From Hemileia vastatrix (taxonomy: Eukaryota > Basidiomycota > Pucciniomycetes > Pucciniales > Zaghouaniaceae): 64,000 nucleotides of DNA. This document shows, in pieces, positions 25,062 through 36,303 of the stretch (the first letter of the stretch is position 1; every line of letters starts with the position of its first letter). Where the stretch lies: contig JASXTE010000005.1 of the NCBI GenBank assembly GCA_030280995.1, positions 19,747,501 to 19,811,500 on the forward strand, read 5' to 3'. The position numbers and the translations under genes were made by a program. The notes under the pieces are model-generated. The model was not told the origin of the DNA and searched no databases. It saw only the letters and a program-made list of their open reading frames with translations.

Positions 25062-26230
25062 ATGGAACCTGTTCAACGCACTCCTTCTACGGGCGCTGCT
25101 ACTAGAGCTTGCACCAGAGGCAGGCCAACAGCCACACGGCCTGTTTCCCACACTCACTCCTTGGAGCCACTCAACCTAATGGGACGGCAACATTCAGTCC
25201 AATCAGTAGAAGACATCCCACAAGATTCTTATGACTCTAGTGATGATGAAGAAGGAGAAGATACAATGCACGAGGCACAATCCGCCCCTGCTACTCACCC
25301 TTCTGGTCAACCTTCGGAACCTGGACCATCTGATTCTCTGGAAGATTTCATGAGACTTTTCATGAAGACCCTTTCAAATTCAACGTCTTCAGAGGGATCT
25401 AAATTCAAAACTCCTTCTATGAAATCTCCTGATAAATTTGATGGAGAACATCCAGACAGACTGCGGCCCTTCTTGCAAACCTGCAAGCTCCTGTTCCATA
25501 ATGACCCTCGGACCTTAAATAACGACCGATCAAAGGTTGTTTACGCTTCTTCATTCCTAGCCGGAAAAGCAGAAAGATGGTTTTAACCTTATCTTCTCAT
25601 GCTCTCTTTGACCGAAACCCACTTACTTATCAATAACTGGGAAAATTTGAAGACCAACTCTTCACGTTGTTTGGTGATCCTAACGAAACTGACAACGCAG
25701 AAATTGAACTTGATTTTCTTCGCATGAGTGATAATGGTAAAGCCTCTGAATATATCTTGAACTTCAGAGTACTTCAAACTCAAGTAGGTTGGAATGATGC
25801 TGCCCTCAAGTATCATTTCAAAAAAGGACTTCCTTCGACGATTCTGGATCAGTTAAATCTTCACGGTCAGAAGATGACTACTTTAATGGATTTAATGGAT
25901 AAAACCCTCGAACTCGACGGCGTTTACCAAGGACAACTACAAAATCGTCAATAGGCCAACAAATCTCAAGGCCTAAATTTTAAATCAGGACCTTTTTCAC
26001 ACCCATGGACAACTCAATCCAAACCCAATAAGGGAAAGGACAAACCTTGACCTAAAACTTGACCCCAGGCAATATCAGCAAAATACTGGATCCTAAAAGG
26101 GAACTTAAAGAAGCTGAGAGGAAGAGAAGAGCGGATAATGGGTTATGTATGTATTGTGGGGGTAAGCACAAGCTGGAATATTGTGTAAATTTGAAGGAAA
26201 GAGAAGGTACTAGTTTGAAGTCAAAAAACT
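25062..26230 (+). pseudogene. Gypsy D Gag, broken
   Basis: The N-terminus is Thr/Ser/Glu-rich. The retrotransposon Gag domain follows (KFDGEHPDRLRPFLQTCKLL, then FEDQLFTLFGDPNE and KYHFKKGLPSTILDQL). A knuckle CMYCGGKHKLEYC is near 26145. TAA at 25584 stands where RWFQPYL-like Gln is usual and TAG at 25952 where Gln is likely; one base is missing near 25645. The knuckle lies in another frame from the capsid part, so at least two indels separate them. Confidence 0.85.
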
Positions 26231-26246
26231 AGTAGATAGTTTACTT

Positions 26247-29200
26247 GTGTGCAAAGCAAACTATCTTATCTCGCCCAGTGCACAGAACCTTCATGTCTTA
26301 AGGACTGGAGTTGCCTTAAACCACTTGAGATTCATTCTTTTTAAGGAGGATACCCCCTTCAGTTGTCTTATAGACTCTAAAGCTTCAATTTCTTTTTTTA
26401 GTTTATCTTTTGACAAGAAGCTACAACTAACATTTACAGATATCAATTGAACTCCAATTTACTTGGTCAAATCAGAGGAACCCAAATATTGGGTAAGTAA
26501 GAAAGTTTTATGGGTTTTCAACTTTCTGAACTTTCCCCCCTTTGAGTGGGAATTAACAGTCTTGGACGCCCCAAGGATGGACGATACCATTCTTGGCCAT
26601 GACTTTTTAACGCATTGGAATCCTGAAATTGATTGTTCACGGGGATTGATCACCCCACGCACTAAGTATATTTCTAATTCTTTAATGCAGGTCAATAGGG
26701 AGTTAAACAACCCACCTGACAACATCCTGCTAGAGGACAAATCTCTGCCAGATGACTTGCAAGCATCTGATCTTTCTCTAAATGAGCATTTGGCTAACCC
26801 TTCTAGCTCAATGACTTCACTCAAAGAGGATTTAAATTGCCTTGAAGTAATTGAATTATGCTCTCTCAATTCTGGTCTTCCCTTGACAGATTCTCTCAAA
26901 GATGATGAGGACAACCAAATAAATGTTGAAGCCATTAAATCAACTCTACCGGAAATCTATCATGATTTCCTCGATGTTTTCTCAATCTGCAAGGCCAATA
27001 AGTTACCACCTCATTGACCCTACGACCATCAAATAGAGTTAATAGGTCCAGTACCTCCAGCAGGTCCTGTCTATTCTTTGTCAAAGGACAAATCTCAAGT
27101 CCTTTGAGACTACATTGCAGAGAATGTAGCCAAAGGTTTCATTAGAGCCAGTAAATCTCCAACTGGCTCCCCTGTTCTTTTTGTAAAGAAAAAGGACGGT
27201 AGTCTTAGGTTGTGTGTTGACTATAGAAAGCTCAACACAGTCACTAAGAAGAATGCATATCCTGTTCCTCCTATGTCATTGCTTCTTACCCTTTTCAATG
27301 GTGCTAATTTCTTTTCTAAAATTGATCTTAGAGGCGCTTACAATCTTATTTGCATTGCGGAAGGTCATGAACCACTGACTGCAATGCGCACTAGATTTGG
27401 TAGTTTTGAATATTTAGTTATGCCTTTTGGATTGTGTAATGCACCATCAACTTTTCAAACCTTTGTCAATGAGATCGTTCAAGATGTTGTCGAACAATTT
27501 TTTGTCCTCTATTTAGATGATATTTTAATTTTCTCAAAGACACTGGATGAACATATTCATCATGTTCGACAGGTTCTAAATTGACTTCGAGATCACGGTC
27601 TCTACACCAAGCACAATAAATGCGAATTCCACCTTAAATCAATCAATTTTTTGGGTTTTAAATTATCCACTGATGGTTTAGTCATGGACAACAAAAAGGT
27701 CCAAAAAGTCCTGGAATGGCCTGAGCCCAAAACCATTAAATCCCTCCAAGGATTTTTGGGTTTTGCAAATTTCTATAGAAGATTTATTAAAGATTACTCC
27801 AAAACTATTTCCAATCTTACTTATCTTCTTAGAAAAGATATTCCTTTTGTTTTTACTTCTACAGTACAAAAGGAATTTGAAGCATTGAAGACTGAATTTA
27901 CCACAGCTCCAATTATTCGACACTTTGATCCTTCTGCTTCAACAATAGTGGAGAAAGATGCAAGCGATTATGCTATCGCAGGGGTCATGTCTCAATTAAA
28001 TGCTGAAACAAAACTGTTTCATCCTGTTGCTTTTGAGTCACGTAAACTCATTGCAGCAGAATTAAATTATGAAATTAATGACAAAGAGCTTTTAGCTATT
28101 ATTCATTGCCTTAAAAAATGGCCCTCTTTTCTTCTCAGCCTAAAAAGTCCTTTTCAAATTCTAACTGACCATAATGCTTTGAAATACTTTATGTCTTCCA
28201 AAGTGTTAACCAAGCGTCAAGCCAGGTGGGCTGAATTTCTGTCTGAATTTCATTTTTCTATTTCCTATCACCCAGGTAAGAACTGCATTGTCCCAGATAT
28301 CTTGTCACATTGGGACGACGTTTACCCACAGCAGGGGGACACATTTGCTGACAAGAACCCAGCAAATGTGAAATCAATTTTCAACAAATCAATGTTAACA
28401 ACTCATCAACTTAATTCGATGAAAATTCAATCGTTTCAAAATCAATTATCCAACATCCTTGAAGCTCAGTCAAAGGACAACTATTGTTTAGGGTTAAATA
28501 ACAAAATACTCTTGAAGCAAGGGGCCAAAAGATTTAGTATGGAATCAGGTCTATTAGTTTTTGAAGGTAGAGTAGTCATACCCGACAGCAATGAAATAAA
28601 ATTATGGATTTTCAATAGTCGACATGATTCTCCATTAGCTGGTCATTTTGGGGTTGATAAAACCTACCAGTTAATAGTGAGGGATTTCTTCTGGCCAGGA
28701 ATGACCAGAGAAATCAAGGCCTATATAAGAGCTTGTTACGAATGTAATAGGAATAAGGCTCCCCGTCACCGGAAGCATGGGTTGCTTCAACCGCTTCCTA
28801 TTCCCTCTAAACCTTGGGAATCTTTATTGATGGATTTTATTTCACAACTTCCTCTTTCTAATAATTTTGATGCTATATTAGTAATAGTAGATAGATTTTC
28901 AAAGATGTCTATTTTTATTAAAACCACTACTACTGCTGCAGCAGAATATTTGTCAAAATTGTTTCTAGAACATGTATTTTCCAAACATGGCTTACCTAAT
29001 GATATTATTTCAGATAGAGGCTCATTGTTTGTATCCAAATTCTGGACTCAACTGTGTTGACAACTCAATATCACAAGGAATCTCTCCACGGCCTATCATC
29101 CTGAAACCGATGGGCAAACGGAAAGGGTCAACCAAATCCTCGAACAATACCTTTGAATGTATGTCAGTTACCAACAAGACGATTGGACCACATGGTTACC

Positions 29201-29879
29201 ATTGGCCAAATTTGCTTATAATAACTCGACTCATTCTTTGACACAACAATCTCCTTTTTAAACTGTTTATGGAAGACATCCTCGATTCAACTCAATTCAT
29301 GTAGGAACTAGTCATCCTGCTGAACATTATCTTCGAACCATATCACGACTCCAAGAGGAACTTAAATCAAATTTGGAATTAGCAATTCAAAGGTACAAGG
29401 AACAGGCCGACAAACATCGACAATCTTCTCCTTCTTTTAAACCAGGCAACAAAGTATGGCTCGATGCACAAAACATCTGAATGACTCGACCATCAAAGAA
29501 ACTAGCTGAATAGCGCTTGGGACCATTCGAAATAGACTCTGAAGTCTCTAAAACTGCATTTCGACTCAAGCTACCTCCTAAATGGCAGGCTATTCACCCT
29601 GTTTTCCACGTATCTCTCCTGGAACTGGCTTGAGAAACATACCCGGGCAAGAACCAACCCCCTCCGGAACCGGTCAAAGTAGAAGACCATCTAGAGTGGG
29701 AAGTAAGCCGTATCCTTGATTCAAGAATGTGCAAGGGGAAACTTCAATACCTCGTGGAATGGGAAGGCTTCCTTGATGATTCAGACAAAACATCCTGGGA
29801 ACCAGCCATCAATGTTTCTAACGCCCCTGAACTCCTAAAATCTTTTCATCTTAAATATCCTTTAAAACCAAAACCTTAA
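26247..29879 (+). pseudogene. Gypsy D pol with C-terminal chromodomain, one frame with ten stops
   Basis: A single reading frame holds protease (CLIDSKAS, the usual Gly after Ser replaced by Lys), RT ([15 protein letters not shown], box YLDDILIFS near 27510), RNase H (EKDASDYAIAGVM), a H2C2 finger (GHFGVDKTYQLI, CYECNRNKAPRHRKHG), the integrase core ([36 protein letters not shown]) and a chromodomain (LEWEVSRILDSRM, LQYLVEWEGF, TSWEPA). Stops are at 26448, 27015, 27105, 27582, 29058, 29154, 29259, 29478, 29511 and 29631; eight are TGA. I saw no frameshift in this part. The chromodomain presumably directed insertion to marked chromatin. Confidence 0.92.
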
Positions 29880-30708
29880 AACTCTCTCTTTTTTTTCTTT
29901 TCTTTCTCTTTTTCCTTCTTCTCTTTAAAATCTAAACATCTCTACCTCTAAAATTTCCATATTCTTTGTTTTCTTTTCTTCTTTCTTCTTTTTTTCTTTC
30001 AAAAGTTTTTCAACCTTCTTTAAAATAAATAAAATTAAATTAAAAAAAATAAAAAATAAATAAAATTAAATTAAAATAAATTAAAGTAAAAATAAAATTA
30101 AATTAAAAATTAAAATTAAAACAAAATAAATAAAAAATTCATAAAACCTTCTAAATTTTCTTTAAATTTTCTTTTCTTTACTTTTCAAATTTTCTACCTA
30201 CATAATTTCCTTAGAAAATTCTTTTCCTCAAACTATCAAAATTTTTCACAAACGCAACACAACAATCCTTCTTTAATTTCACTTCAACCTCTAAATCTCT
30301 TCTAAAATTTCTTCAAACAATTACTTCTTTCTTTCAAATTCTTTTTGTAAAAAAAACAAAAAAATTATTATTATTTCTTCTCTTCTTTTTCTTTTTCTTT
30401 TCAAATAACTAAAATTCCTCAAAACTTCAATAAATAAACTTTCATAAATAACAATTTTTTCTTTCATTAAATTTTCATTTCCAATAAAATTATTTCAATC
30501 AACTATTTCTTTTTTCCTACTTAAATTTTTTCTTTCCAAAATTTAAACTAAAACTCTTTCAATTAAAAAATTCTTTCTTTTCTTCTTTCAAAATTTAAAA
30601 CAAAATTTTATTTAAATTTTTTTTTCTTTTTCTCCCAAAATCTTATAAAATAAATATTAAAATTTTAAATTAAAACAACAAAATAAAATAAATAAATACA
30701 AATTGTTT
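29880..30708. other. Pyrimidine-rich and A-rich noncoding tract of gypsy D
   Basis: Runs of CTTTT, CTTC and AAATAAAATTAAA with no open frame of note. It separates the end of pol from the 3' end of the antisense frame, and may hold both transcript ends. Confidence 0.7.
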
Positions 30709-31714
30709 CTACTTTTCTTTTCCTCTTTCTTCTTTTCTTTTCTCCTTTATTTTCTCTTGAACCAATCCCTTCATCTTCTCCAAAATCACCCTTATCTCCT
30801 TCCTACATTTTTCAAAAACCTTTTCCTCTCCTACCGGTATCACTTCCCCAATTTCCAGTAGTTCTTTGGCCACGTCAAAGGAAGCAGCATCGATAATCTT
30901 ATTGACTTCACCACTTAAATCTTTGATAAACCTAGCTTGTCGACCTTGGCCAGGTTTCTTCGACCATACCTGGTCAAGAGTTTCTTCATTATCCTCCCTC
31001 GAGGCATTCACTGGTAACTGTTCTTTGGTAGGGATCAACGGTGCCACTTCCACAGCAGTGGTTTCCACAATAGGAGCTCCCACACTCGAGGCTTCCACCA
31101 TAGGGGCTTCCGCGATGACATCTAAATTCTAAATCATATGGTCATCAGTAAAAAATTTTCTTTGGAAAATAAAATCAAACTTACTTCGAACATCGGATCA
31201 GCCTCTAGAAATAAATTAGATGTGACTCCCACTGCCACTTCCTTTTCTTCCTTTTCATCTTCGATGACCATTCACCGCTTTTTCGGTGTCCGCCTTGAAA
31301 TGGGGACTTCCTCCTCATCTTCCTCCACCAACTCATCCACCTCTTCTTCTACCCTTTGTTTACCCAGGACTCCGTATTTTCCTTGACTTCCTCCTCAACT
31401 GCTTCTGATTCATCATCCCCGATCAACACGTCCCATATGTCTTCAACCACTTCTTTTGTCTTTGGTATTACCCAACATTTAGTCTTGGTAAACCTTCATT
31501 TGATGTCCGAATTTTTTGCTAACACATCGCATGCCACCCGTCTCCTTCGGCAAAACTTGCATTTCTGGAGAGGACCTCGAGTAGCTGTGCTTTCCACACA
31601 GAAGTATTCCATTGATTCACAAGTCGTGCATGCTTGGGAATACTGTTGAGTAATGAGCCCACCATCCACTTTGGGGTGAGGAGGCATGGGAGCTGGAGTA
31701 GGACAAGTTGACAT
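30709..31714 (-). pseudogene. Antisense accessory gene of gypsy D with Zn2Cys6-type cluster, spliced, decayed
   Basis: Read on the minus strand from ATG at 31714, the N-terminal third holds CTTCESMEYFC, twelve residues, then CKFCRRRRVAC. This is the exact C-X2-C-X6-C-X12-C-X2-C-X6-C spacing of a fungal binuclear zinc cluster, with an Arg-rich second loop. An acidic middle follows (EEEVDELVEEDEEEVP). An intron (31184-31129, 56 nt, GTAAGT...TTTAG, phase 0) joins FLEADPMFE to NLDVIAEAP. The last part is Lys/Glu-rich, ending at 30709. Two TGA stops (after NSDIK and after TPKKR) and one frame slip near 31375 break it. Family unknown; a DNA-binding or regulatory role is inference from the cluster only. 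Confidence 0.62.
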
Positions 31715-31814
31715 AATAATAATAAATAAATAAACAAGAGTTAAATAAAGGGAAACTAGTGTGGGAAGTATATGTCTCACACTCAATGGAGCTCGCATTT
31801 TTATACTCGGGCAT

Positions 31815-32626
31815 TGGTCATGCGCCACATGACACTCAAGGAAAAAGTAGCTCATTAAATCAATAAAATAGAAGTCTAAATCCATACTCGAAGCGCAGAA
31901 AGCAATTCTACATAGCAACTGCAACTTTCCTTTGTGTACTAACTATTCAACGGCGCTAGTCTCAACTCTAAATCTAAATTAGTCAATCTCTCAATAGTGT
32001 GTCTCAGTCTTTTCCTCAATAAGCAAAGCACAGCGCAATAGTCAATGTAATGGTGCACTAAAAGGTTTATTAAATGTCTGTGAATTATTAAAAGGTGTAG
32101 TGAGCATGGACAGAATGGATAGTGGAGGATTAAAGGGTTAACGGATGTTAGTGAGGAGGGTCCAGGTGTAATGGATGTATTTTTTAATGGTCTGTGGTGT
32201 GTAGAATAGTGGATGTGTATGAGGTCAATGCGAGGAGGAGTAAAGGATATAAAAGGGGTTGAGTTTTTGGTTTGAAATTCCTTAGAATTAAATTATAAAA
32301 CGTATATATAGTTAATAGTGGTAAAGCTTTAGGTTAAATCATTATTATTGTATCTTTCCTTATTTTCTCAATAATCATTTCTAAATCCTAAATCTTTGAT
32401 TATTGAGTTTCCAACCCTTTGTGAGATTTTAAGAATTTTAACATTACCTTTAAATTATATTAGAATTCTTCTTGAACATATCTTGAAGCAGTAGCTCTTC
32501 CTTCGAGTCATCTTCGAATCACTTCCTCGAACATTTCCTCTGCACGTCGAAGAAGTTTCTAAAACTCCTCCCTCCATCTCACTTTCAGGAACACCCTCAA
32601 CCTTGTGCGTAGGTTGTCTGGTGACA
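31815..32626 (+). repeat. Gypsy D 3' LTR
   Basis: Begins TGGTCATGCGCCACATGACAC (shown to 20 bases of agreement with the 5' copy allowing one indel) and ends TCTGGTGACA, followed by the AACAG duplication. About 35 differences from the 5' LTR are spread along its length. Confidence 0.9.
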
Positions 32627-32631
32627 AACAG

Positions 32632-33266
32632 AGAAGAAACCATTTGAACTCTGGCTGGGATATGTACCAAATACCCCAGTAAATCATTTAAATAAATTAC
32701 CAAGGTTAGATATACACCCTGGTACTAAATCCTTTATTCATATGCAACAAATGTGTAGAAAGCATGCAGAAGAATGCATCCAAAAAGCATTTGAATATGA
32801 AAATAAAAGGTGGGATAAATCTCATAAAGAATTTGAATTCAAAAAAGGAGATGAAGTCCTAATTTCAACACTACATTTTAACTTACAAGGTAATGTTTAA
32901 TTAAAGGATCCCTTTGTAGGACCTTTTTTAGTAAGAAAAATGGTTGGTAATAATGCAGTGGAAGTCATATTATATGCTCCATATGATAGTAAACATCCAG
33001 TTTTCCCTATCTCATTATTGAAACCTTACCATGCAAATGATCCTGACTTATTTCCAAAAAGAAGGGGAAGGCCTAAAAAGCAACCTGAAGAAATTGTGGA
33101 AAAAGAAGAGATTGAAAAAATACTCAAGAAAAGATTCCTTACTAAAGAAAAAGGAACTGAGTATATATTAAGATTTAAAGGGAAATCAAATGAATTTGAT
33201 AAATGGATACCTGAAAAAGAAATTTCTAATTTATCCACCCTTCTTAAAAAATTTAAACAGAAATAA
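32632..33266 (+). pseudogene. Gypsy B integrase C-terminus and chromodomain-like end
   Basis: It continues the integrase interrupted at 24173: KPFELWLGYVPNTP, then the barrel region FKKGDEVLISTLHFNLQG and FPISLLKPYHAND. The final 60 residues read EIEKILKKRFLTKEKGTEYI...FDKWIPEKEISNLSTLLKKF, which has the pattern of a chromodomain (start E-x-I-x-K-I-L, Y-x-x-R-F-K-G, W-x-P, terminal helix). A TAA at about 32898 replaces Lys or Asn. It stops at 33264-33266, 180 bases before the 3' LTR. Confidence 0.85.
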
Positions 33267-33446
33267 AGTTCTGTTCAACCAGCTGAGGGGTTAAAAAACC
33301 AGTACTCATAATATTTGATTATGTTTTATTTCTTTAAAGAATAATCTTTAATGCTACAGAATTAATCTGAATACCTGAAAATTAACAAATAAATAAATAA
33401 AATGTATAACTTATCATTTTTTATTGTTTTTTTTTGGGTGGGTGAG

Positions 33447-34947
33447 TGTCAGCCTGTATATCCCCAGGACTGAGTAAAAAGTACTTATAAATTATGTTAA
33501 ACACATGAATTATACATGGAAACAATAAATGGGAGTACACAAACAGTATACATAAGTAAAATTATGATAATACACAAAAAATGCCATTATAACACCTTAT
33601 ATACACGCATATATCCACCTTTATAAGTCTTATGTACTTAATATTAAGTTGGAATATGTTAGGGTAACATTAAGAACCTTAATTATTAGGCTAGATAATT
33701 TTTAAGTATACATAAAGCTGTTATTTTCATTGTTTTATGCAAAAAACAAGAAATGCACTTTATTTCACTTAAAAGTTGATTATATGCACTATAAATTTAA
33801 GAATATTAAAAATGTGCTTTGACAGTTCAATTTGTCTCATTTAGGACTATTGATTTGGCTATCTAAATGCATAAAAATAATACTTTTCAAATTTGGTGTT
33901 TTTTATGCCAGAAATGGCTTCTGTGTACTGGCCACATACTGCCTGCTTTTTTCCCATGTGAATAGCTTTATTTTTAGCAAAGTTAGCTTTTTCACACTAT
34001 AATTACCCCACTTTCTACACCCACTGTGGGGAAACACGCTAAAATAGGCGACAGGCGCTTATTTAGTGTCCTAGCTTAATTAATAATGCATTGACCCTGT
34101 TTATATGCACTAATTTCATTAATAACCTCACTCTTGGCGTCTTATTTCATCACCACGCTTAAATTCGCCTAAATTTAGTCAAGGATTTACCCATGCAAGA
34201 GCCTGCGAAGGACTGCATGTAGTTACCCCACATCTCACGCTCTTTTTTGGGTTTTTGGGTGGTTTCTCAGTCAACATTGGGTATTTTTGAATGGGAATTT
34301 CATGTAGTATAATGTCAGGATTAGCCCCATCATTTCTACAGTGAGTCCCCCTTATTATTAAGCTATTATTAACCTTAAAAATTCCCTCTTTAGTCTTTTA
34401 TATTATTGTTTAATACGCATATACTCTCTTTTTATCTTATTCTTTAATTTTGATGGATTTTCCTTATTATTACAGGATTTTGACGGTTGTTACTCTTCTA
34501 ATTATGTCATGGGTTACTGGGGATTTTGATGGACATGTCTATTAGTTGGTTTGAGGCATCATTAACTGTGTATTGGAGTGGTACATCAAGGGATTCATTG
34601 GGGAACTCACTGTGTGTAAAAGGAGGAGGTTTTTGGGTCTTGTTTCTACATTCTTTATCATTACAATTTACACCATATAACCAAATCAATTACAATACAT
34701 ATCAATTAGTACTTTTATAAGTCTTTTGAGTAGTATCTGAATTATTAAATTCTATTTTTCTAACAACTAAAAAGATTGTAAGCCATAAATAAAAATATTG
34801 AGAATTATATTACTGAGACCTTTATTTTGAATTATATTTTACTATTTGTTGGATCTACACTACAGTATTCATATAGGACCATATAAATCTTCTAGACAAA
34901 GACTTTTCAAGCTATTTTACGTCCTTTTAGTTGATCTTAGCCTGACA
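33447..34947 (+). repeat. Gypsy B 3' LTR (1501 bp)
   Basis: Starts TGTCAGCCTGTATATCCCC and ends CTTAGCCTGACA. It is preceded by GGGTGGGTGAG as the purine tract and followed by (CA)n. A 60-codon antisense open frame at 34507-34689 is shared with the 5' LTR only because the LTRs are identical there. Confidence 0.93.
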
Positions 34948-34978
34948 CACACACACACACACTCTCTCTCTCTCTCTG
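34948..34978. repeat. (CA)n(CT)n microsatellite at the right edge of gypsy B
   Basis: About seven CA units followed by about seven CT units. It mirrors the (CT)n on the left side of the element, so gypsy B entered or was flanked by dinucleotide repeats. Confidence 0.9.
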
Positions 34979-34994
34979 ATACCTTTTGATAATT

Positions 34995-35025
34995 TCTTTC
35001 CTTGGTTCTGCAAGGCACCCACCCC
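34995..35025 (-). repeat. Possible truncated copia/TRIM LTR end
   Basis: TTTCCTTGGTTCTGCAAGGCA matches, with one difference over about 20 bases, the inner end of the LTR family at 47845-47959 and 49752-49862. The rest of the LTR is not recognisable around it. Confidence 0.35.
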
Positions 35026-35279
35026 CTCCCTCCTCTCTTTTTTTTTTTTTTTTTTTCTTTGTTTTTTCATAGGTAAGCAGCCCACTTTACTTTCAGTGTA
35101 TATGTGTTAGCACATACCATACTAATATACTAATCATCACACACGTAAATTATTTTCTTTGCACATATTAAATGGGTAGTAACATTATATTTTCATTGAG
35201 CTTTTATTACCTTGAGGAGTATATAGCACAGTGGGGGGATCCTTTGGAGGAGGACTGCATTGGAAAATCCTACATGTTA

Positions 35280-35540
35280 CACCACACAATATGGGGGGCG
35301 GACTTGCTAGCAAGTCCGCAACCTTGGACCCAAACTCACCATAGATTGAACACACATTGAGCTATTGATAAAGGAACCATACAATCAGGGATGAACACCA
35401 CTCAGCAGAACAGTTTTAGGTGGGTGTTCAAGTAGAGTTCAGTATGGGTTCAGTCTGAGTTCAGTCTGAGTTCCATCTGAGTTCCATCTGAGTTCAGGTT
35501 GAGGACTTGCTAGCAAGTCCACCCCCTATATTGCGTAGTG
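35280..35540. mobile_element. 261-bp CACTA-like MITE with palindromic terminal repeats
   Basis: Left end CACCACACAATATGGGGGG and the right end read inward, CACTACGCAATATAGGGGG, are about 40-bp inverted repeats. TTA on both sides (35277-35279 and 35541-35543) is a 3-bp target duplication. Each terminal repeat contains a perfect palindrome, GGACTTGCTAGCAAGTCC, extended to 22 bp (35298-35319) on the left and 18 bp (35503-35520) on the right. The middle has 11-bp tandem units of the form GAGTTC(A/C)(G/A)TCT at about 35440-35500. CACTA start plus 3-bp duplication suggests the CMC (En/Spm) group; Harbinger is the alternative. No open frame. Confidence 0.72.
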
Positions 35541-35639
35541 TTACTTTCTTTGTAATGATAACCTGTCCTATCACATCCATCCATCCCCCTCAATAAATCC
35601 ATCACAATTCTTTATTCTTCTCTTTTTCTCACTTTTTGT

Positions 35640-35708
35640 TCTTCTTCTTCTTCTTCTTCTTCTTCTTCTTCTTCTTCTTCTTCTTCTTCTTCTTCTTCTT
35701 CTTCTTCT
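35640..35708. repeat. (CTT)n microsatellite
   Basis: About 23 uninterrupted trinucleotide units. The flanking 35544-35639 and 35709-35986 hold no recognisable gene. Confidence 0.97.
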
Positions 35709-35986
35709 CCCAAATAAACAAATAAAAAGGAAACTTAATCTCCAAATCAAGACAAATTGATCCCCTCTTGCCCTTTCTGTTATGATAGAAGTTAGGTTAG
35801 ATTAGGTTACACGGCAAGAGTCGTATATAGTGTGCCGCGACCCACACGCCTGTTCCTCATTCCTACCGGAGAGTGGAACAGGCGAGACTGACTACCCGTG
35901 GAATTGGGTACCGGCACAATACTTTCCCTCACCCAAAAGCATCACACTATAAACATATTTGTTAAATTTTATTCCCTCATCATAAT

Positions 35987-36129
35987 TGTTAAGGCAAAGG
36001 GAGGTCTGATATATTAATCTTGTTATTTCTAGAAGGCTCAACCAAAAGTAACTAGCTAGTATAAGTTTTATATACAAATATATCTAGGGTAGCTGCGGCA
36101 CAGTTGAGTGTAACCTATTTCTCACAACA
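35987..36129 (-). repeat. Copia-1 3' LTR (143 bp)
   Basis: Identical by eye to the copy at 41122-41264. Followed inward by CCCGCCCCCTC, the complement of the polypurine tract. Confidence 0.96.
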
Positions 36130-36303
36130 CCCGCCCCCTCAACGAGCCGCAGAACGCCATTGCTTAAATATGTACATGCGAATCAATGTTAAAGTGGAGA
36201 AGAGGTAAAATAAAAGAAGAGAGAAAAATAAATAAATAATAATAAAAATAATAATAGAAAAGGAATAAGTAAACCCGCCCCATAAACTAGTTTCTGATGC
36301 TAT

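Larger units (their letters stand above)
24174..32626 (+). mobile_element. Gypsy D: Ty3/gypsy chromovirus nested in gypsy B
   Basis: LTRs of about 810 bp lie at 24174-24983 and 31815-32626, flanked by perfect 5-bp duplications AACAG (24169-24173 and 32627-32631). Removing it rejoins the gypsy B integrase in frame (HSVT followed by KKPFELWLGY). It carries Gag, pol with a C-terminal chromodomain, a pyrimidine-rich tract, and an antisense spliced frame before the 3' LTR. LTR copies differ at roughly 35 positions by eye, about 4 percent. The same LTR family recurs as a solo LTR at 61512-62319. Confidence 0.95.

Noticed and set aside
25589..29569. Antisense frames opposite gypsy D Gag-Pol (for example 26459-26935, 27678-27923)
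   Set aside because: Shadows of the sense coding frame; no motif of their own, unlike the antisense frame at 30709-31714.
34507..34689. 60-codon antisense frame identical to one at 17965-18147
   Set aside because: Duplicated only because it sits in the two near-identical gypsy B LTRs; no start context or domain.
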